Counted from the first letter of the stretch, positions 26,430 through 35,966 are shown. The stretch: DNA of 64,000 nt from Nodosilinea nodulosa PCC 7104 (GCF_000309385.1 NZ_JH976537.1:1966029-2030028); one strand, 5' to 3'. Notes: generated from the letters alone by a model not told the origin. Made by a program: numbers and translations.

Positions 26430-27437
26430 CTATCGCAGTGCCTCTATTACGGTGGGGCTCACTAAGCCCCAGTGGGGGTTGCCCTCCCCCGTGGTGAGGC
26501 TGACCCAGCCCAGTCCTTCGCTGGTGCCAGCCCAAATTTTGTTGCCTGTGTTGGGAGAAAGCGACAGAATTTGCCCCGAAGGCAGCGAAGGCACCTGGCC
26601 CAGTAGCTCGCCACTGTCGGGCTTGAGCTTAAACAGGCCGCTGGTGGTGCCCACCCAAACATTTCCGGCCCGATCAAACTCGGTCGTTTTTACGTTTTTG
26701 CCCCGCATAGCCCCAACCGATCGCACCAGTTCAGCCCTTACTGGGTCCACCACCAGCAGGCTGCTGGCGGTGCCCACCCAAAGATTGCCGTTCGGGCCGA
26801 GGGTAAGCGACTGTACGGCTCCCCCTGGCAAATCGCCCACTTCGCGGATGGGAAAGGCGTTGGCGGTGTTGATCTGCACCAATCCATTGAGGGTGCCGAC
26901 CCAGAGGTTGTTGTTGCCATCGAGGGCGAGGGCGTTGGCGCTTACCCCCGGCAGCCGCTGCACGGTGGTCATCAGCAGGCCGCGATCGGGGCTGATCATG
27001 ACCAGGCCGCGATCGGTACCGGCCCAGAGAAAACCGCGACTGTCGATCAGCAGCGACAGAACTCGGTTTGAGGGCAGCTGGAAGTTTTGGGCCGTGATCG
27101 CATTGGTGCGCGGATCAACCCGCACCAGCCCGTCAAAGCTGCCGACCCAGATGCGGCCCACCCGATCCTGGGCCAGGGCTTCGAGGGTGCGGCTTGGTAT
27201 TCTGACCCGCTGGAGTATTTGTCCCGTTTCGGGATTGATGCGCGCCAGCCCGGCCCAGGAGCCGACCCACAGGTCGCCGGTAAAGTCGGGTTGCAGGGCA
27301 GTAACGCGGTAATCGGCGCTGAGGGGAGCCTGGGCCAGGATAGACGGGGCCGGGGTGCTGGCGTACAACGAGGCGGGCAGAGGGTTGAGCTCTCCCATGG
27401 ACAGCGCTAACGACGATAGAACCAGCAGGCTTAACAT
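26430..27437 (-). CDS. Secreted beta-propeller protein
   Basis: 335 residues from the ATG at 27437, which opens a signal peptide (MLSLLVLSSLALS) after GGGGAGAG; a TTG at 27512 is an alternative. At least six repeats of about 43 residues have the form LWVGTxxGLxxINPxTG (for example DLWVGSWAGLARINPETG, NLWVGTLNGLVQINTA), which is the two-component-regulator propeller pattern usually found in the sensor part of hybrid kinases. Here it stands alone without a kinase domain. Possible periplasmic binding or scaffold role; function unknown. Confidence 0.82.
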   Translation of the reverse strand: MLSLLVLSSLALSMGELNPLPASLYASTPAPSILAQAPLSADYRVTALQPDFTGDLWVGSWAGLARINPETGQILQRVRIPSRTLEALAQDRVGRIWVGSFDGLVRVDPRTNAITAQNFQLPSNRVLSLLIDSRGFLWAGTDRGLVMISPDRGLLMTTVQRLPGVSANALALDGNNNLWVGTLNGLVQINTANAFPIREVGDLPGGAVQSLTLGPNGNLWVGTASSLLVVDPVRAELVRSVGAMRGKNVKTTEFDRAGNVWVGTTSGLFKLKPDSGELLGQVPSLPSGQILSLSPNTGNKIWAGTSEGLGWVSLTTGEGNPHWGLVSPTVIEALR

Positions 27438-27640
27438 AATCTCTCCCCACGGTTGGCGATGGCGTGCAGCAGCCCCGAATAGACTGACCTTCAAGGCTTT
27501 AGAGCACCTCAAGCGTTACAGTATATCGGCAATCTCAGGGGTTGGAGTCCCTGGGCAGAATTTGTTGACCAGCACTCCTCGGGCGCAATCCAGAGGCTGC
27601 TTCAAGGAACTTGAGAATCCCTCACCTTGGTTCACGTTCA

Positions 27641-27661
27641 TTCATAATTTTAAGTTATGAA
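27641..27661. promoter_or_regulatory. Inverted repeat upstream of rbcL
   Basis: TTCATAA-N7-TTATGAA is a perfect seven-base inverted repeat with the T-N11-A shape of LysR-type sites. CbbR/CmpR-like LysR regulators control carbon-fixation genes in cyanobacteria, so a role in rbc regulation is plausible but inferred. Confidence 0.4.
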
Positions 27662-27714
27662 TGTATACAGATCTTCCAAAATTAAACTTATCCAATCGCT
27701 GATAGTATGCTAAC

Positions 27715-27729
27715 CATACGGTAATTAAA
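27715..27729. promoter_or_regulatory. GTATG-N5-CATAC inverted repeat upstream of rbcL
   Basis: A perfect five-base inverted repeat, 203 bases before the rbcL start. It resembles but does not match the NtcA consensus GTA-N8-TAC, as the spacing is nine. Candidate operator or part of a promoter. Confidence 0.35.
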
Positions 27730-27931
27730 AATACTGAAAGTGCTCGCAAGGCAGCCGTTTTGAAGGGTGCTTTGCGGTGTGGCTTGGGTATTTCTACTCG
27801 TCTCACATTGGCGTGGACTGACCGGAGCTTGGGCTAAACAGAGGCTTCCTTCGTTGAGGGAGTCTGCTTGTGTGCGGCTGGGCTACAGAGGTTCGCTCGA
27901 GGGATTTCTTAGATTCACAGGATAGGGAGAT

Positions 27932-29362
27932 ATGTCTTACTCTCAGACAACGACTCAATCGAAAGCTGGATACAGCGCCGGGGTTAAGGACTACAAACTG
28001 ACCTACTACACGCCGGACTACACACCTAAAGATACGGACATCCTGGCGGCGTTCCGGATGACCCCCCAGCCCGGTGTGCCCCCCGAAGAGTGCGCCGCTG
28101 CTGTGGCCGCTGAATCCTCTACCGGCACCTGGACCACGGTGTGGACCGACCTGCTGACCGACATGGATCGGTACAAGGGTCGCTGCTATGACATCGAGCC
28201 GGTACCGGGTGAAGATAACCAGTACATTTGTTATGTAGCCTATCCCCTCGACCTGTTTGAGGAAGGCTCGGTTACCAACCTACTGACCTCTCTGGTCGGT
28301 AACGTGTTTGGTTTTAAGGCTCTGCGCGCCCTGCGTCTCGAAGACCTGCGCATTCCGGTGGCCTACCTCAAGACCTTCCAGGGGCCTCCCCACGGCATTC
28401 AGGTAGAGCGCGATCGCCTCAACAAGTACGGTCGTCCCCTGCTGGGCTGCACCATTAAACCTAAGCTGGGTCTGTCGGCTAAGAACTATGGCCGCGCCGT
28501 GTACGAGTGCCTGCGCGGCGGTCTCGACTTCACCAAAGACGACGAGAACATCAACTCTCAGCCCTTCCAGCGCTGGCGCGATCGCTTCCTGTTTGTGGCC
28601 GACGCCATCCATAAGTCCCAGGCTGAAACCGGTGAGATCAAGGGTCACTACCTGAACGTCACCGCCGCCACCTGCGAAGAGATGATCAAGCGGGCCGAGT
28701 ACGCTAAAGAACTCGACATGCCGATCATCATGCACGACTTCTTGACCGGTGGCTTTACCGCCAACACCTCCCTGGCTCACTGGTGCCGCGACAACGGCGT
28801 GCTGCTGCACATTCACCGCGCCATGCACGCGGTAATCGACCGCCAGAAGAACCACGGCATCCACTTCCGGGTGCTGGCCAAGTGCCTGCGCATGTCTGGC
28901 GGTGACCACATCCACACCGGGACCGTTGTTGGCAAGCTGGAGGGCGATCGCGCCGGCACTCTGGGCTTCGTTGACCTGCTGCGCGAAAACTACATCGAGC
29001 AGGACAAGTCTCGCGGTATCTACTTCACCCAGGACTGGGCTTCCATGGGCGGCGTCATGGCCGTGGCCTCCGGTGGTATCCACGTGTGGCACATGCCCGC
29101 GCTGGTGGAAATCTTCGGCGACGACTCGGTGCTTCAGTTTGGTGGTGGTACTCTGGGCCACCCCTGGGGTAACGCGCCTGGTGCAACCGCCAACCGCGTG
29201 GCTCTCGAAGCCTGCGTTCAGGCCCGTAACGAAGGCCGCGACCTGGCCCGCGAAGGTGGCGACATCATCCGCGAAGCCTGCAAGTGGTCTCCCGAACTGG
29301 CTGCCGCCTGCGAACTGTGGAAGGAAATCAAGTTCGAGTTCGACACCGTTGACACCATCTAA
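27932..29362 (+). CDS. rbcL: RuBisCO large subunit, form IB
   Basis: 476 residues, full length. Active-site residues are visible: K176 and K178 in [11 protein letters not shown], carbamylated K202 with the metal ligands in FTKDDENIN, the [20 protein letters not shown] loop-6 approach and the [11 protein letters not shown] phosphate-binding loop. Fixes CO2 onto ribulose 1,5-bisphosphate inside carboxysomes. First gene of rbcL-rbcX-rbcS. Start [13 protein letters not shown] at 27932 follows GGGAGAT. Codon use is strongly biased (C-ending), as expected for a very highly expressed gene. Confidence 0.99.
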   Translation: MSYSQTTTQSKAGYSAGVKDYKLTYYTPDYTPKDTDILAAFRMTPQPGVPPEECAAAVAAESSTGTWTTVWTDLLTDMDRYKGRCYDIEPVPGEDNQYICYVAYPLDLFEEGSVTNLLTSLVGNVFGFKALRALRLEDLRIPVAYLKTFQGPPHGIQVERDRLNKYGRPLLGCTIKPKLGLSAKNYGRAVYECLRGGLDFTKDDENINSQPFQRWRDRFLFVADAIHKSQAETGEIKGHYLNVTAATCEEMIKRAEYAKELDMPIIMHDFLTGGFTANTSLAHWCRDNGVLLHIHRAMHAVIDRQKNHGIHFRVLAKCLRMSGGDHIHTGTVVGKLEGDRAGTLGFVDLLRENYIEQDKSRGIYFTQDWASMGGVMAVASGGIHVWHMPALVEIFGDDSVLQFGGGTLGHPWGNAPGATANRVALEACVQARNEGRDLAREGGDIIREACKWSPELAAACELWKEIKFEFDTVDTI

Positions 29363-29552
29363 GTGCCTGGCGGGTGCTGCGGTACCCGCTCCGGGGCGGT
29401 TTAGGGCGCGTTGGTCAGTTCACCGATTCGCAGGGTTCCAAAATTTTGGGGAATGCTGCACAAGTTACCGAATCTTCAACCCATTCGAGCTTAGATCAGG
29501 GCTACCAACCGCCACCATGGCGGGGTCTGCGTCAATCGTTTGAGAGACATCG

Positions 29553-29981
29553 ATGGACCTTAAGCAAACGGCTAAAGACACCGCCAAGGTGCTCACTAGC
29601 TACCTGACGTTTCAGGCTGTGAAAACGGTGCTGAATCAGCTCAAGGAAACCAACCCCGCCCGGGCCTATTGGCTCAATGCGTTTTCCACTAAAGAAGCCC
29701 TTCAGGATGGCGAAGCCTACCTGAGTGCGCTCCTAGAAGAAAGCGCAGATCTGGCCATTCGAGTGATGACCGTACGGCAGCACATTGCAGAAGGTATCTG
29801 CGAGTTTTTGCCCGAGATGGTGGTCACGAGCATCCAGCAGGCCAATATGGAGCACCGCCGCCAGCATTTAGAGCGCATTACTCAGTTGGGGAATGCAGCG
29901 CACGTAGTAGATTCTGAACTTGTTGTGGACGCTGATGTGCCGCAGGAGTCTACTGCCGAGTCAGACCCTTCCTCTGAGTAA
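29553..29981 (+). CDS. rbcX: RuBisCO assembly chaperone RbcX
   Basis: 142 residues, mostly helical: [20 protein letters not shown] and [20 protein letters not shown] are conserved RbcX stretches. The dimer clamps the C-terminal peptide of RbcL and aids assembly of the L8 core. The last 20 residues are an acidic, non-conserved tail. Located between rbcL and rbcS, 190 bases after rbcL, the usual cyanobacterial position. Confidence 0.97.
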   Translation: MDLKQTAKDTAKVLTSYLTFQAVKTVLNQLKETNPARAYWLNAFSTKEALQDGEAYLSALLEESADLAIRVMTVRQHIAEGICEFLPEMVVTSIQQANMEHRRQHLERITQLGNAAHVVDSELVVDADVPQESTAESDPSSE

Positions 29982-30066
29982 ATGCCCTGGGTTCAACGCC
30001 GTTACTGTCTATCGATTTAGTTCACGGCACCAGCCGATCCTAAATTCGTTAAAACCACGAGGAATC

Positions 30067-30414
30067 ATGAAAACTCTGCCAAAAGAGCGTCGCTTTGAAA
30101 CGCTGTCTTACTTGCCTCCTTTGACCGATGCTCAGATCGAGCGCCAGATTTCCTACATCCTCAAGCAGGGCTATTTCCCCGCTGTTGAGTTCAACGAAGA
30201 TTCGAATCCCGAGACTTACTACTGGACTCTCTGGAAGCTGCCCATGTTTAACGCGACCTCTACTCAGGAAGTGCTGAGCGAAGTGCAGGCCTGCCGTTCT
30301 GAGTACTCCAACTGCTACATTCGTGTGGTGGGTTTTGACAACGTTAAGCAGTGCCAGATCGCTAGCTTCATCGTGCACAAGCCCGGCGCTACTAGCAGCG
30401 GCTACCGCTACTAA
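30067..30414 (+). CDS. rbcS: RuBisCO small subunit
   Basis: 115 residues: [35 protein letters not shown] and [20 protein letters not shown] are diagnostic. The start at 30067 follows AGGAATC; an in-frame extension to 29920 overlaps rbcX and is not conserved. Last gene of the operon, followed by a strong hairpin at 30447. The tail GATSSGYRY is slightly longer than in some homologues. Confidence 0.98.
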   Translation: MKTLPKERRFETLSYLPPLTDAQIERQISYILKQGYFPAVEFNEDSNPETYYWTLWKLPMFNATSTQEVLSEVQACRSEYSNCYIRVVGFDNVKQCQIASFIVHKPGATSSGYRY

Positions 30415-30446
30415 GGTCTTACTTGTAAGGGGTTAGACAACGAGCT

Positions 30447-30485
30447 AAAGGGCGGCGAGGATATCCTTGTCGCCCTTTGTGTTTT
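30447..30485 (+). terminator. Terminator of the rbcLXS operon
   Basis: AAAGGGCG at 30447-30454 pairs with CGCCCTTT at 30471-30478 around an inner GAGGATATCCTT stem, giving about 14 pairs, followed by GTGTTTTGGG. The long stem and position 32 bases after rbcS suit a terminator or stabilising 3' hairpin; the U-run is imperfect. Confidence 0.7.
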
Positions 30486-30572
30486 GGGTTTGGGATATGC
30501 CAGGTGAGTTAGGCTTTTAACCCCGCTAGCACCATAGCGATCGCAGCGGCTTTATTACTATGGCTCCCGTAA

Positions 30573-31184
30573 CTACTGCCCCGCGGCAAAAACCTGGTCG
30601 GTTGTTAGCTGCAAATTGGGAAATCCTGGCGAGCTGATGGTATCCCCCTGGCGAAAAAGCTGGGTTTCGTAGACGCCATCAACCCAGCGGCAGATGGTAA
30701 TGGTCGGCTGCTTAGGATTGCCGATGTAACGACGCCCGCCTAGGCCCAAGTAGTCCACAATCCAGTATTCACAGATGCCCATAGCCTCGTAGTCTTCAAA
30801 CTTACGGGCATAATCATCGGGCCAGTTAGTGGAGACGACCTCCACCAAGAGCTTGATCGAACTGGAAAGGGTAATTACCGACTCTCGCTTCCATAGCGGT
30901 TCTTGGGCTAGCGCAGCACTATCTACCAGCAGCACATCGGGCTTGTAGCCACTTTCATAGCCCAAAGGTTGAATCAGTACCGTGTTAGGGATGAAATAGT
31001 TGAGGTTTTCCTGCTCTAGGAGAACATTAAACTTGCGGTTCAACAATCCAACCACCTGCTCATGTGCCCCGGTTGGCTGCATTTCAACCACAACTCCATC
31101 GTGCAGCTCGTAGCGTCCGGATTCTGGCACCCAGGCCAAAAACTCCGGCAGGCTCATGTATGGCTGAGATAGCGCCTGAACCAC
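30573..31184 (-). CDS. Uma2 family endonuclease-like protein (DUF820)
   Basis: 203 residues from a GTG at 31184. The PD-(D/E)xK-type core is visible in GYKPDVLLVD and LLVEVVSTNWPDD followed by a DYARKFEDYEAMGICEYWIV helix and strand. Uma2 proteins are expanded in filamentous cyanobacteria, often dozens per genome, without a proven role. Monocistronic. Confidence 0.88.
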   Translation of the reverse strand: MVQALSQPYMSLPEFLAWVPESGRYELHDGVVVEMQPTGAHEQVVGLLNRKFNVLLEQENLNYFIPNTVLIQPLGYESGYKPDVLLVDSAALAQEPLWKRESVITLSSSIKLLVEVVSTNWPDDYARKFEDYEAMGICEYWIVDYLGLGGRRYIGNPKQPTITICRWVDGVYETQLFRQGDTISSPGFPNLQLTTDQVFAAGQ

Positions 31185-31290
31185 TGATTTGCCCCCTAGA
31201 TATTGTTAGAGGATGGGTGCGATCGCAAAAAGTCATAGCAGCTTCTCTTCAGCGATCGCCTTGCCTGTGGTCTGATTCTACAATCTGGTT

Positions 31291-31785
31291 CTAGCGCTGG
31301 GTGCAGGTGGCCAGCAGCTGCTGGTCTAGATCCGAGAGGGTGGCGATCGCGTACATGCCCTCCAGCTGTGCCGGGGCGCCCTCCCCAGCGGCGCTCGCTA
31401 CGGTAGAGTTTCCCACCAGGGCGACCGAGTAGGGCGATTCGCTCTGGTCATAGGCGTCGGTGACCACCAGGTCGAGGGCCCCACTTCCCACGGTGCCGCG
31501 CACGCAGTCAAAGGAGGAGGAGGGCTGGTAGACAGCGCCGCTCAAGCGCCCTTCCTTGGCTTCAAAGACAAAATAGACGGCCCCAACGGTGTTGGCCACG
31601 GGCGATTCGCCGTAGAGGTAGGTGCCATTGGGTAGGGCAGAGGTGCTTCCCGATGCGCTGTGGGCCATGGCAGAAAGCCCAATGACGGCGGCGGCAGCGG
31701 TCGCCAAACGGAGGAGGCTGGTCTGTAGGCGATCGCCCCAGGGGAGGGCTGTGGGCTGGGTTAAAGCGAGGGAAGAAGAGGCCAT
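31291..31785 (-). CDS. Secreted protein of unknown function
   Basis: 164 residues from the ATG at 31785; a GTG at 31800 adds five. The signal segment is LLRLATAAAAVIGLSAMAHS. The mature part (NGTYLYGESPVANTVGAVYF, GRLSGAVYQPSSSFDCVRG) is beta-rich, with two Cys about 70 residues apart that may form a disulfide. I recognise the look of conserved cyanobacterial exported proteins but no named family. Confidence 0.72.
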   Translation of the reverse strand: MASSSLALTQPTALPWGDRLQTSLLRLATAAAAVIGLSAMAHSASGSTSALPNGTYLYGESPVANTVGAVYFVFEAKEGRLSGAVYQPSSSFDCVRGTVGSGALDLVVTDAYDQSESPYSVALVGNSTVASAAGEGAPAQLEGMYAIATLSDLDQQLLATCTQR

Positions 31786-31910
31786 GACGGGGGGATTCAC
31801 GCGACATCATCAATATCCCTCGAAGGGCTGATGCGCGTGGTGATAGGCCCCCGCCGCAGGGGTGATGTCGATAGGAAGAGGGTGTGATCTAGATCAGTGA
31901 AAAAAGGAAT

Positions 31911-31938
31911 AAAAAAAGGAAGGAGCCAGGCTCCTTCC
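31911..31938 (-). terminator. Rho-independent terminator of psbO
   Basis: On the minus strand GGAAGGAGCC pairs with GGCTCCTTCC with almost no loop, followed by seven T and then ATTCCTTTTTT. It lies 47 bases after the psbO stop. Confidence 0.85.
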
Positions 31939-31984
31939 CGTTGAGAATATTTGAGAATAACAGGAGTTCAGGTCAAGGCCGAAC

Positions 31985-32809
31985 TTAAGCTTCCTCAAGG
32001 CGGGCATAGAAGACGCCTTGGACCTTGATATCGACGGGCTTAGCGGTACCCATATCGGTGTCAGAGGGCTGTTCTGCCTCAAAGGTGCCGCCAATTTCGC
32101 CGGTGGCACCGTCAATCTTGGAGACCCGCAGAGAGATGCGGCCCTGGCCGATGTCAAAGGCTTTGGTGTTTTCCTTGACGTATTCTTCGCTGTCACCGCT
32201 GGCGGGCAGGGCCACTGCGGTATCGTAGCCGGTAGCTAGACCGCGCCCCTTAGGATCTAAGAAGTTAGAGGTTCGGTAGGAAGGCACTTTATATTCGCCT
32301 TCAAAATCCGTGGAGGTCGTCAGGGCGCTCTGCCCAGGCTGCGACTCTGCCACCAGCCCCTTAACCGTAAACAGAAAAGGCTCCTGCTGTCCGCCGGGCA
32401 GCTGCACAGTAATGGCCTGGAAATCCATGCCGCCGGTCTCAGAGAAGACCAGGCTGCCGTCGGACTTGAGCGACAGGTCGCCGCGCACCTGATCTAGGCT
32501 AGAGGTGTAGCGGGTGAGAACTTTGCCAGGTATATAGGCAGCATCTTGGCGCTTGGAGGCTTCTTCTTTGACGAAGTAAGCGGTCGGCTCGATGCACATT
32601 CCTACCAACTGGTAGGTTTTGCCGTCTTCCAGGGCTATGCTGCCCCGGGTCATTTCGGAAAGCTGTGGGCACTTGTTGGCCAGGCCTGTATTGCGGATTT
32701 GGTCGTAGGTCAGGGGCACACTACTGGCGGCACTAGGCGCTTCGCTACAGGCTGTCAGTACACTCAGGCAAATGGCCAAGAATGCAACTAAGAGGGCGCG
32801 ATACCTCAT
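31985..32809 (-). CDS. psbO: Photosystem II manganese-stabilising protein PsbO
   Basis: 274 residues. The lipobox-like LTAC at the end of the signal peptide (MRYRALLVAFLAICLSVL) is usual in cyanobacterial PsbO. Diagnostic stretches: LTYDQIRNTGLANKCPQL, with the first Cys of the conserved disulfide, then VGMCIEPTAYFVKEE with the second, GGMDFQAITVQLPGG, and EEYVKENTKAFDIGQGRISL. It stabilises the Mn4CaO5 cluster on the lumenal side. Monocistronic, with a strong terminator at 31911-31938. Confidence 0.98.
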   Translation of the reverse strand: MRYRALLVAFLAICLSVLTACSEAPSAASSVPLTYDQIRNTGLANKCPQLSEMTRGSIALEDGKTYQLVGMCIEPTAYFVKEEASKRQDAAYIPGKVLTRYTSSLDQVRGDLSLKSDGSLVFSETGGMDFQAITVQLPGGQQEPFLFTVKGLVAESQPGQSALTTSTDFEGEYKVPSYRTSNFLDPKGRGLATGYDTAVALPASGDSEEYVKENTKAFDIGQGRISLRVSKIDGATGEIGGTFEAEQPSDTDMGTAKPVDIKVQGVFYARLEEA

Positions 32810-33233
32810 GGTCTACCTCAAAATTTAGTATGTAAAAGGCGCTGTCAAACTACTCAGATAATGCGACAGCCGTTGGCTCTGGGCTGCTATGGTGCTTGCC
32901 AGAATAGCCCTGGCGCAATTGCTCCTAGGGGCCGGTCTAACACCTCCGGAGAGGCGGCGCCAATGACCATTGCGAGCGACGGGAGTAACAATCTGCTCCT
33001 AAAGCCCGACAACAATACTGGGCTTGCCCTCAGCCAGTAAAGCCTCAAGTAAGCATTCTACATGGCTCTGGGCCTCTTTCCTACGATTTGAAACCCTGGC
33101 CTTAGACAAGGCTAAAATCGATCGGTCCAGCCGCACCAAGCCCAGGCAGGCAGGGCTTTACAAAAGTCTGGAGTTGGCGTTTACTACCAGGCAGCTAACA
33201 TTAAGCTATTTAACAGATCTTTGGCTTTGCCCC
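32810..33233. other. Divergent promoter region of psbO and a hypothetical gene
   Basis: 424 bases without a convincing gene. An in-frame upstream extension of the plus-strand gene reaches 33024, but it lacks conserved look. Promoter of psbO expected next to 32810. No repeat or hairpin stands out. Confidence 0.5.
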
Positions 33234-33602
33234 ATGACCGACTTTCCGCCTGGCGATCGCTGCGACAATCTACCGGAAGACCTTGCCACCCTGTCACACT
33301 TGATTGACCGAGCTGCCCTGGGGCGTCGAGGGCAGAGCCTGAACCTGTTAGCCCTGCTGCGGCTGCTAGAGCAGCAGCACCGGGACATCCGGGAGACCCT
33401 CTTTCGCGACGCCCTGCCCGACAATCGCCAGCACCTCTACGCTCTGCTCAGGGACATCGAAGTCAATGGGGGCTGGCCCTACATTCAGCGTATGAAGCTG
33501 AAAGCCCTGTTGGCTAACGTGCCCGACCTAGATTTTGCCTCCCTCTTTCCACCCCCTACGGCGACCATCGAAGAAGACAAGTTTCCGGGGGAAGAAAAGT
33601 AG
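33234..33602 (+). CDS. Conserved-looking cytoplasmic protein, unknown
   Basis: 122 residues from the ATG at 33234 (MTDFPPGDRCDNLPEDLATL). Helical: LIDRAALGRRGQSLNLLALL, LLRLLEQQHRDIRETLFRDA, LPDNRQHLYALLRDIEVNGGW, then an acidic C-terminal tail. Codon use matches neighbours. No signal peptide, no metal motif. I do not recognise the family. It precedes the glycosyl-hydrolase-like gene by 60 bases and could share its transcript. Confidence 0.7.
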   Translation: MTDFPPGDRCDNLPEDLATLSHLIDRAALGRRGQSLNLLALLRLLEQQHRDIRETLFRDALPDNRQHLYALLRDIEVNGGWPYIQRMKLKALLANVPDLDFASLFPPPTATIEEDKFPGEEK

Positions 33603-33662
33603 AGCGTTTTTTCGTCTCAAACGTTACCCTAAACGTTCGCTGTGCAGCGCCCCGGTTGTCTA

Positions 33663-35216
33663 ATGGCTCACTCTTTTTCTCCGGCTCGGTTTCGTGGCTC
33701 CCTACGGCAGCTAGCTAGGCCGCTGCTTTTGCAGGGGCTGGCTCTGGCGTCTGGGTTGGCCGGTTTGGGGATATTCCCCATCGCTGGCGCGAGGCCTGCC
33801 CTGGCTCTTAACGCCTACTGCCAGGTCACCCAGGCCGATGCCCTGGCCAAGGAAAACCTGCGCAAAGCTGCCCTGGCGGGAGATGCACCCTCCCAGCAGC
33901 AGTACCAGGCGATCGTGAACCAGCACACCGAGGCGCTGCGCCAGTGCCGCAGCCGCACCTGGCCCCAGCACCAGGCCGTGTGGGTGCGCCTCTACCCCTG
34001 CGATTTGCAGCCCGGTATTTTAGATGCCCTGTTCGATCGCATCGTCAACCTGGGCTACAACGAAGTCTATGTCGAAGTGTTTTACGGCGGCCAGGTGCTG
34101 CTGCCCCAGGCCGACAACCCTACGGTGTGGCCTTCGGTGGTGCAGGCCCCCGGCTACGAACGCCGCGACCTGTTTGCCGAGGCCCTGGAGAAGGGCCGTC
34201 AGCGGGGCCTTGAAGTAGATGCCTGGATGTTTGCCCTCAACTTTGGCTATTCCTACGGCCTCCGGAGCGATCGCGAGCAGGTGCTGGCCCTCAATGGTCG
34301 CGGCCAAACCACCTTTACCTACGCCAAAACTGGCTCCTCTAGCAACCCCGATGAAGTCTTTGTAGACCCGTATAACACCCAGGCCCAGGCCGACTACAGC
34401 CGCATGCTGGGGGCGGTGCTGCGGCGGCAGCCCGACGGCGTTTTGTTTGACTATGTGCGCTATCCCCGCGGCGTTGGCGCCAACTCCGTGGCCGATAGCG
34501 TTGACGATCTGTGGATCTATGGCCAGGCCTCGCGGGATGCCTTTTTGCGGCGGGCGGTGAACCAGCAGGGGCAAGAGCTGATGCGCCGCTACATCAGCCG
34601 GGGGTATTTGACCGATCGCGACATCGAAGACGTGCGCGATTTATACCCCAACGAGGCCGAGCCGCTGTGGCAGAGCCGCACCCCGTCTCCCCCTTTGGCA
34701 GCGGGCCAGGAACCACCCAGCCCGGCCAGCCTCAGGCCCCAACTCCAGGCCGAACTGTGGCAGCTCAGCGTGGCCCACGCGGTGCAGGGAGTGGTTGACT
34801 TTGTCAAGCTAATTGGGGAGCAGGCCCAGCGCACGGGCATTCCCTCGGGGACGGTGTTTTTCCCGGAAGGGAATCAGACGGTCGGAACCGGCGGCTACGA
34901 CTCGCGCTTGCAGTACTGGGATCGCTTTCCGACCTGGATGAGCTGGCACCCGATGGCCTACGCGGTGTGCGGCAACACCGGCTGCATACTAGACGGCGTG
35001 CGGCGGGTGCAGACCATGGTGCCGAGCGGCACGTCGCCCGTCATCGCGCCGGCACTGGCGGGCATTTGGGGCCAGTCTACCTACAACCGTCCCGCCCTGG
35101 AAACCCAGATGGAAGCCCTGCGGCGGGCGGCACCGGAGATTACCTCGGTCAGTCACTTTGCCTACTCCTGGCAAGATCCGGAGTTCGATCGGGTGCGAAA
35201 GTTCTGCTCGCTCTAG
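33663..35216 (+). CDS. Family 10 glycosylhydrolase-like protein (GHL10/DUF187 type), exported
   Basis: 517 residues from the ATG at 33663 (an upstream GTG at 33642 is possible). A hydrophobic segment at about 20-50 is a signal peptide. The TIM-barrel part has AVWVRLYPCDLQPGILDALF, GYNEVYVEVFYGGQVLLP, RGLEVDAWMFALNFGY and VLFDYVRYPRGVG, typical of the putative GHL10 family. Its catalytic residues are not firmly known. Substrate may be a cell-envelope or sheath polysaccharide. Confidence 0.82.
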   Translation: MAHSFSPARFRGSLRQLARPLLLQGLALASGLAGLGIFPIAGARPALALNAYCQVTQADALAKENLRKAALAGDAPSQQQYQAIVNQHTEALRQCRSRTWPQHQAVWVRLYPCDLQPGILDALFDRIVNLGYNEVYVEVFYGGQVLLPQADNPTVWPSVVQAPGYERRDLFAEALEKGRQRGLEVDAWMFALNFGYSYGLRSDREQVLALNGRGQTTFTYAKTGSSSNPDEVFVDPYNTQAQADYSRMLGAVLRRQPDGVLFDYVRYPRGVGANSVADSVDDLWIYGQASRDAFLRRAVNQQGQELMRRYISRGYLTDRDIEDVRDLYPNEAEPLWQSRTPSPPLAAGQEPPSPASLRPQLQAELWQLSVAHAVQGVVDFVKLIGEQAQRTGIPSGTVFFPEGNQTVGTGGYDSRLQYWDRFPTWMSWHPMAYAVCGNTGCILDGVRRVQTMVPSGTSPVIAPALAGIWGQSTYNRPALETQMEALRRAAPEITSVSHFAYSWQDPEFDRVRKFCSL

Positions 35217-35348
35217 CTGTTCGGCTGGCGTGAGCGCGGCGTGAGGCTGGACGGGCGCGGCCATTTGGCGTTTGTGGGCAGGTTCTGACCTGGCTTTGGG
35301 GCGGCAACCCGTCTTTCTGTATTCTTGAGGTTTCTCTTGAACCTCTCC

Positions 35349-35378
35349 ACCTTGCCCCCCCTTGCCCCCCTTGCCCCC
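35349..35378 (+). repeat. CCTTGCCCCC tandem repeat before a start codon
   Basis: CCTTGCCCCCC occurs about three times in tandem immediately before the ATG at 35379. It replaces a normal ribosome-binding site and belongs to the same class of C-rich short repeats found throughout the ABC operon at 52-56 kb. Confidence 0.6.
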
Positions 35379-35966
35379 ATGGAAGCGATACAGCAGCAGT
35401 CTGGCCCGGTTACGCTGGTGATCTCGGAGGTCGTTGACCCCAGCCAGGTACCGGCCTACGAGGCCTGGACCAAGGGCATCAACCGCGATGCCCGGCAGTT
35501 TGCTGGGTTTTTAGGGGTCGATATTATTCGCCCCCGCGACCACGCCCACCCCGAGTACGTGGTGATTGTCAAGTTTGAAACCTACGAGCACCTGCGCTGC
35601 TGGCTGATGTCGCCCACCTACCGCGCCTGGATGGATAAATCCTACGGTCTGGTGGCGGCCCGATCGCAGCAGCACCTGCCCAACGGCCTGGAACTCTGGT
35701 TTACTCTGCCCAGGGGGCTGGCCCAGGGGCGATCGCCTGTGACCAGCCCGCCCTACTACAAGCAAGTGGTGCTGGGCGTGCTGGCGGTGTACCCGCTGAT
35801 CTTGCTGGCCAACTGGCTGCTGGGGCCGTTGCTGGTGGGGCTGCCCTCGCTGCTGGGGCTGTTTGTCTCGGTGATTTTTGTCTCGGCGTTGCTGACCTAC
35901 CCCGTGATGCCGTGGTTGAGCAAGGGGCTAGCATTTTGGCTCTATCCCAACGCCCGCCGTCGCTAG
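35379..35966 (+). CDS. Antibiotic biosynthesis monooxygenase (ABM)-domain membrane protein
   Basis: 195 residues from the ATG at 35379 (MEAIQQQSGPV). The ABM domain (about 8-105) reads VTLVISEVVDPSQVPAYEAW, GFLGVDIIRPRDHAHPEYVV and FETYEHLRCWLMSPTYRAWM. Two or three membrane helices follow (about 125-190). This ABM-plus-membrane layout is common in cyanobacteria and plants; function unassigned. The C-rich repeat directly before the ATG leaves no clear Shine-Dalgarno. An alternative start at 35325 reads into the repeat. Confidence 0.82.
   Translation: MEAIQQQSGPVTLVISEVVDPSQVPAYEAWTKGINRDARQFAGFLGVDIIRPRDHAHPEYVVIVKFETYEHLRCWLMSPTYRAWMDKSYGLVAARSQQHLPNGLELWFTLPRGLAQGRSPVTSPPYYKQVVLGVLAVYPLILLANWLLGPLLVGLPSLLGLFVSVIFVSALLTYPVMPWLSKGLAFWLYPNARRR

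Larger units (their letters stand above)
27438..27931. promoter_or_regulatory. Upstream region and leader of the RuBisCO operon
   Basis: 494 bases between the divergent propeller gene and rbcL, without a gene. The AT-rich part at 27630-27760 carries two inverted repeats (listed separately), and the rest is a GC-richer leader up to the ribosome site AGGGAGAT before the rbcL start. Confidence 0.6.

Noticed and set aside
27715-27729. NtcA box GTA-N8-TAC
   Set aside because: The spacing is nine, so it is reported only as an inverted repeat.
28280-29161. 293-residue minus-strand frame opposite rbcL
   Set aside because: A by-product of the extreme codon bias in rbcL; no recognisable domain.
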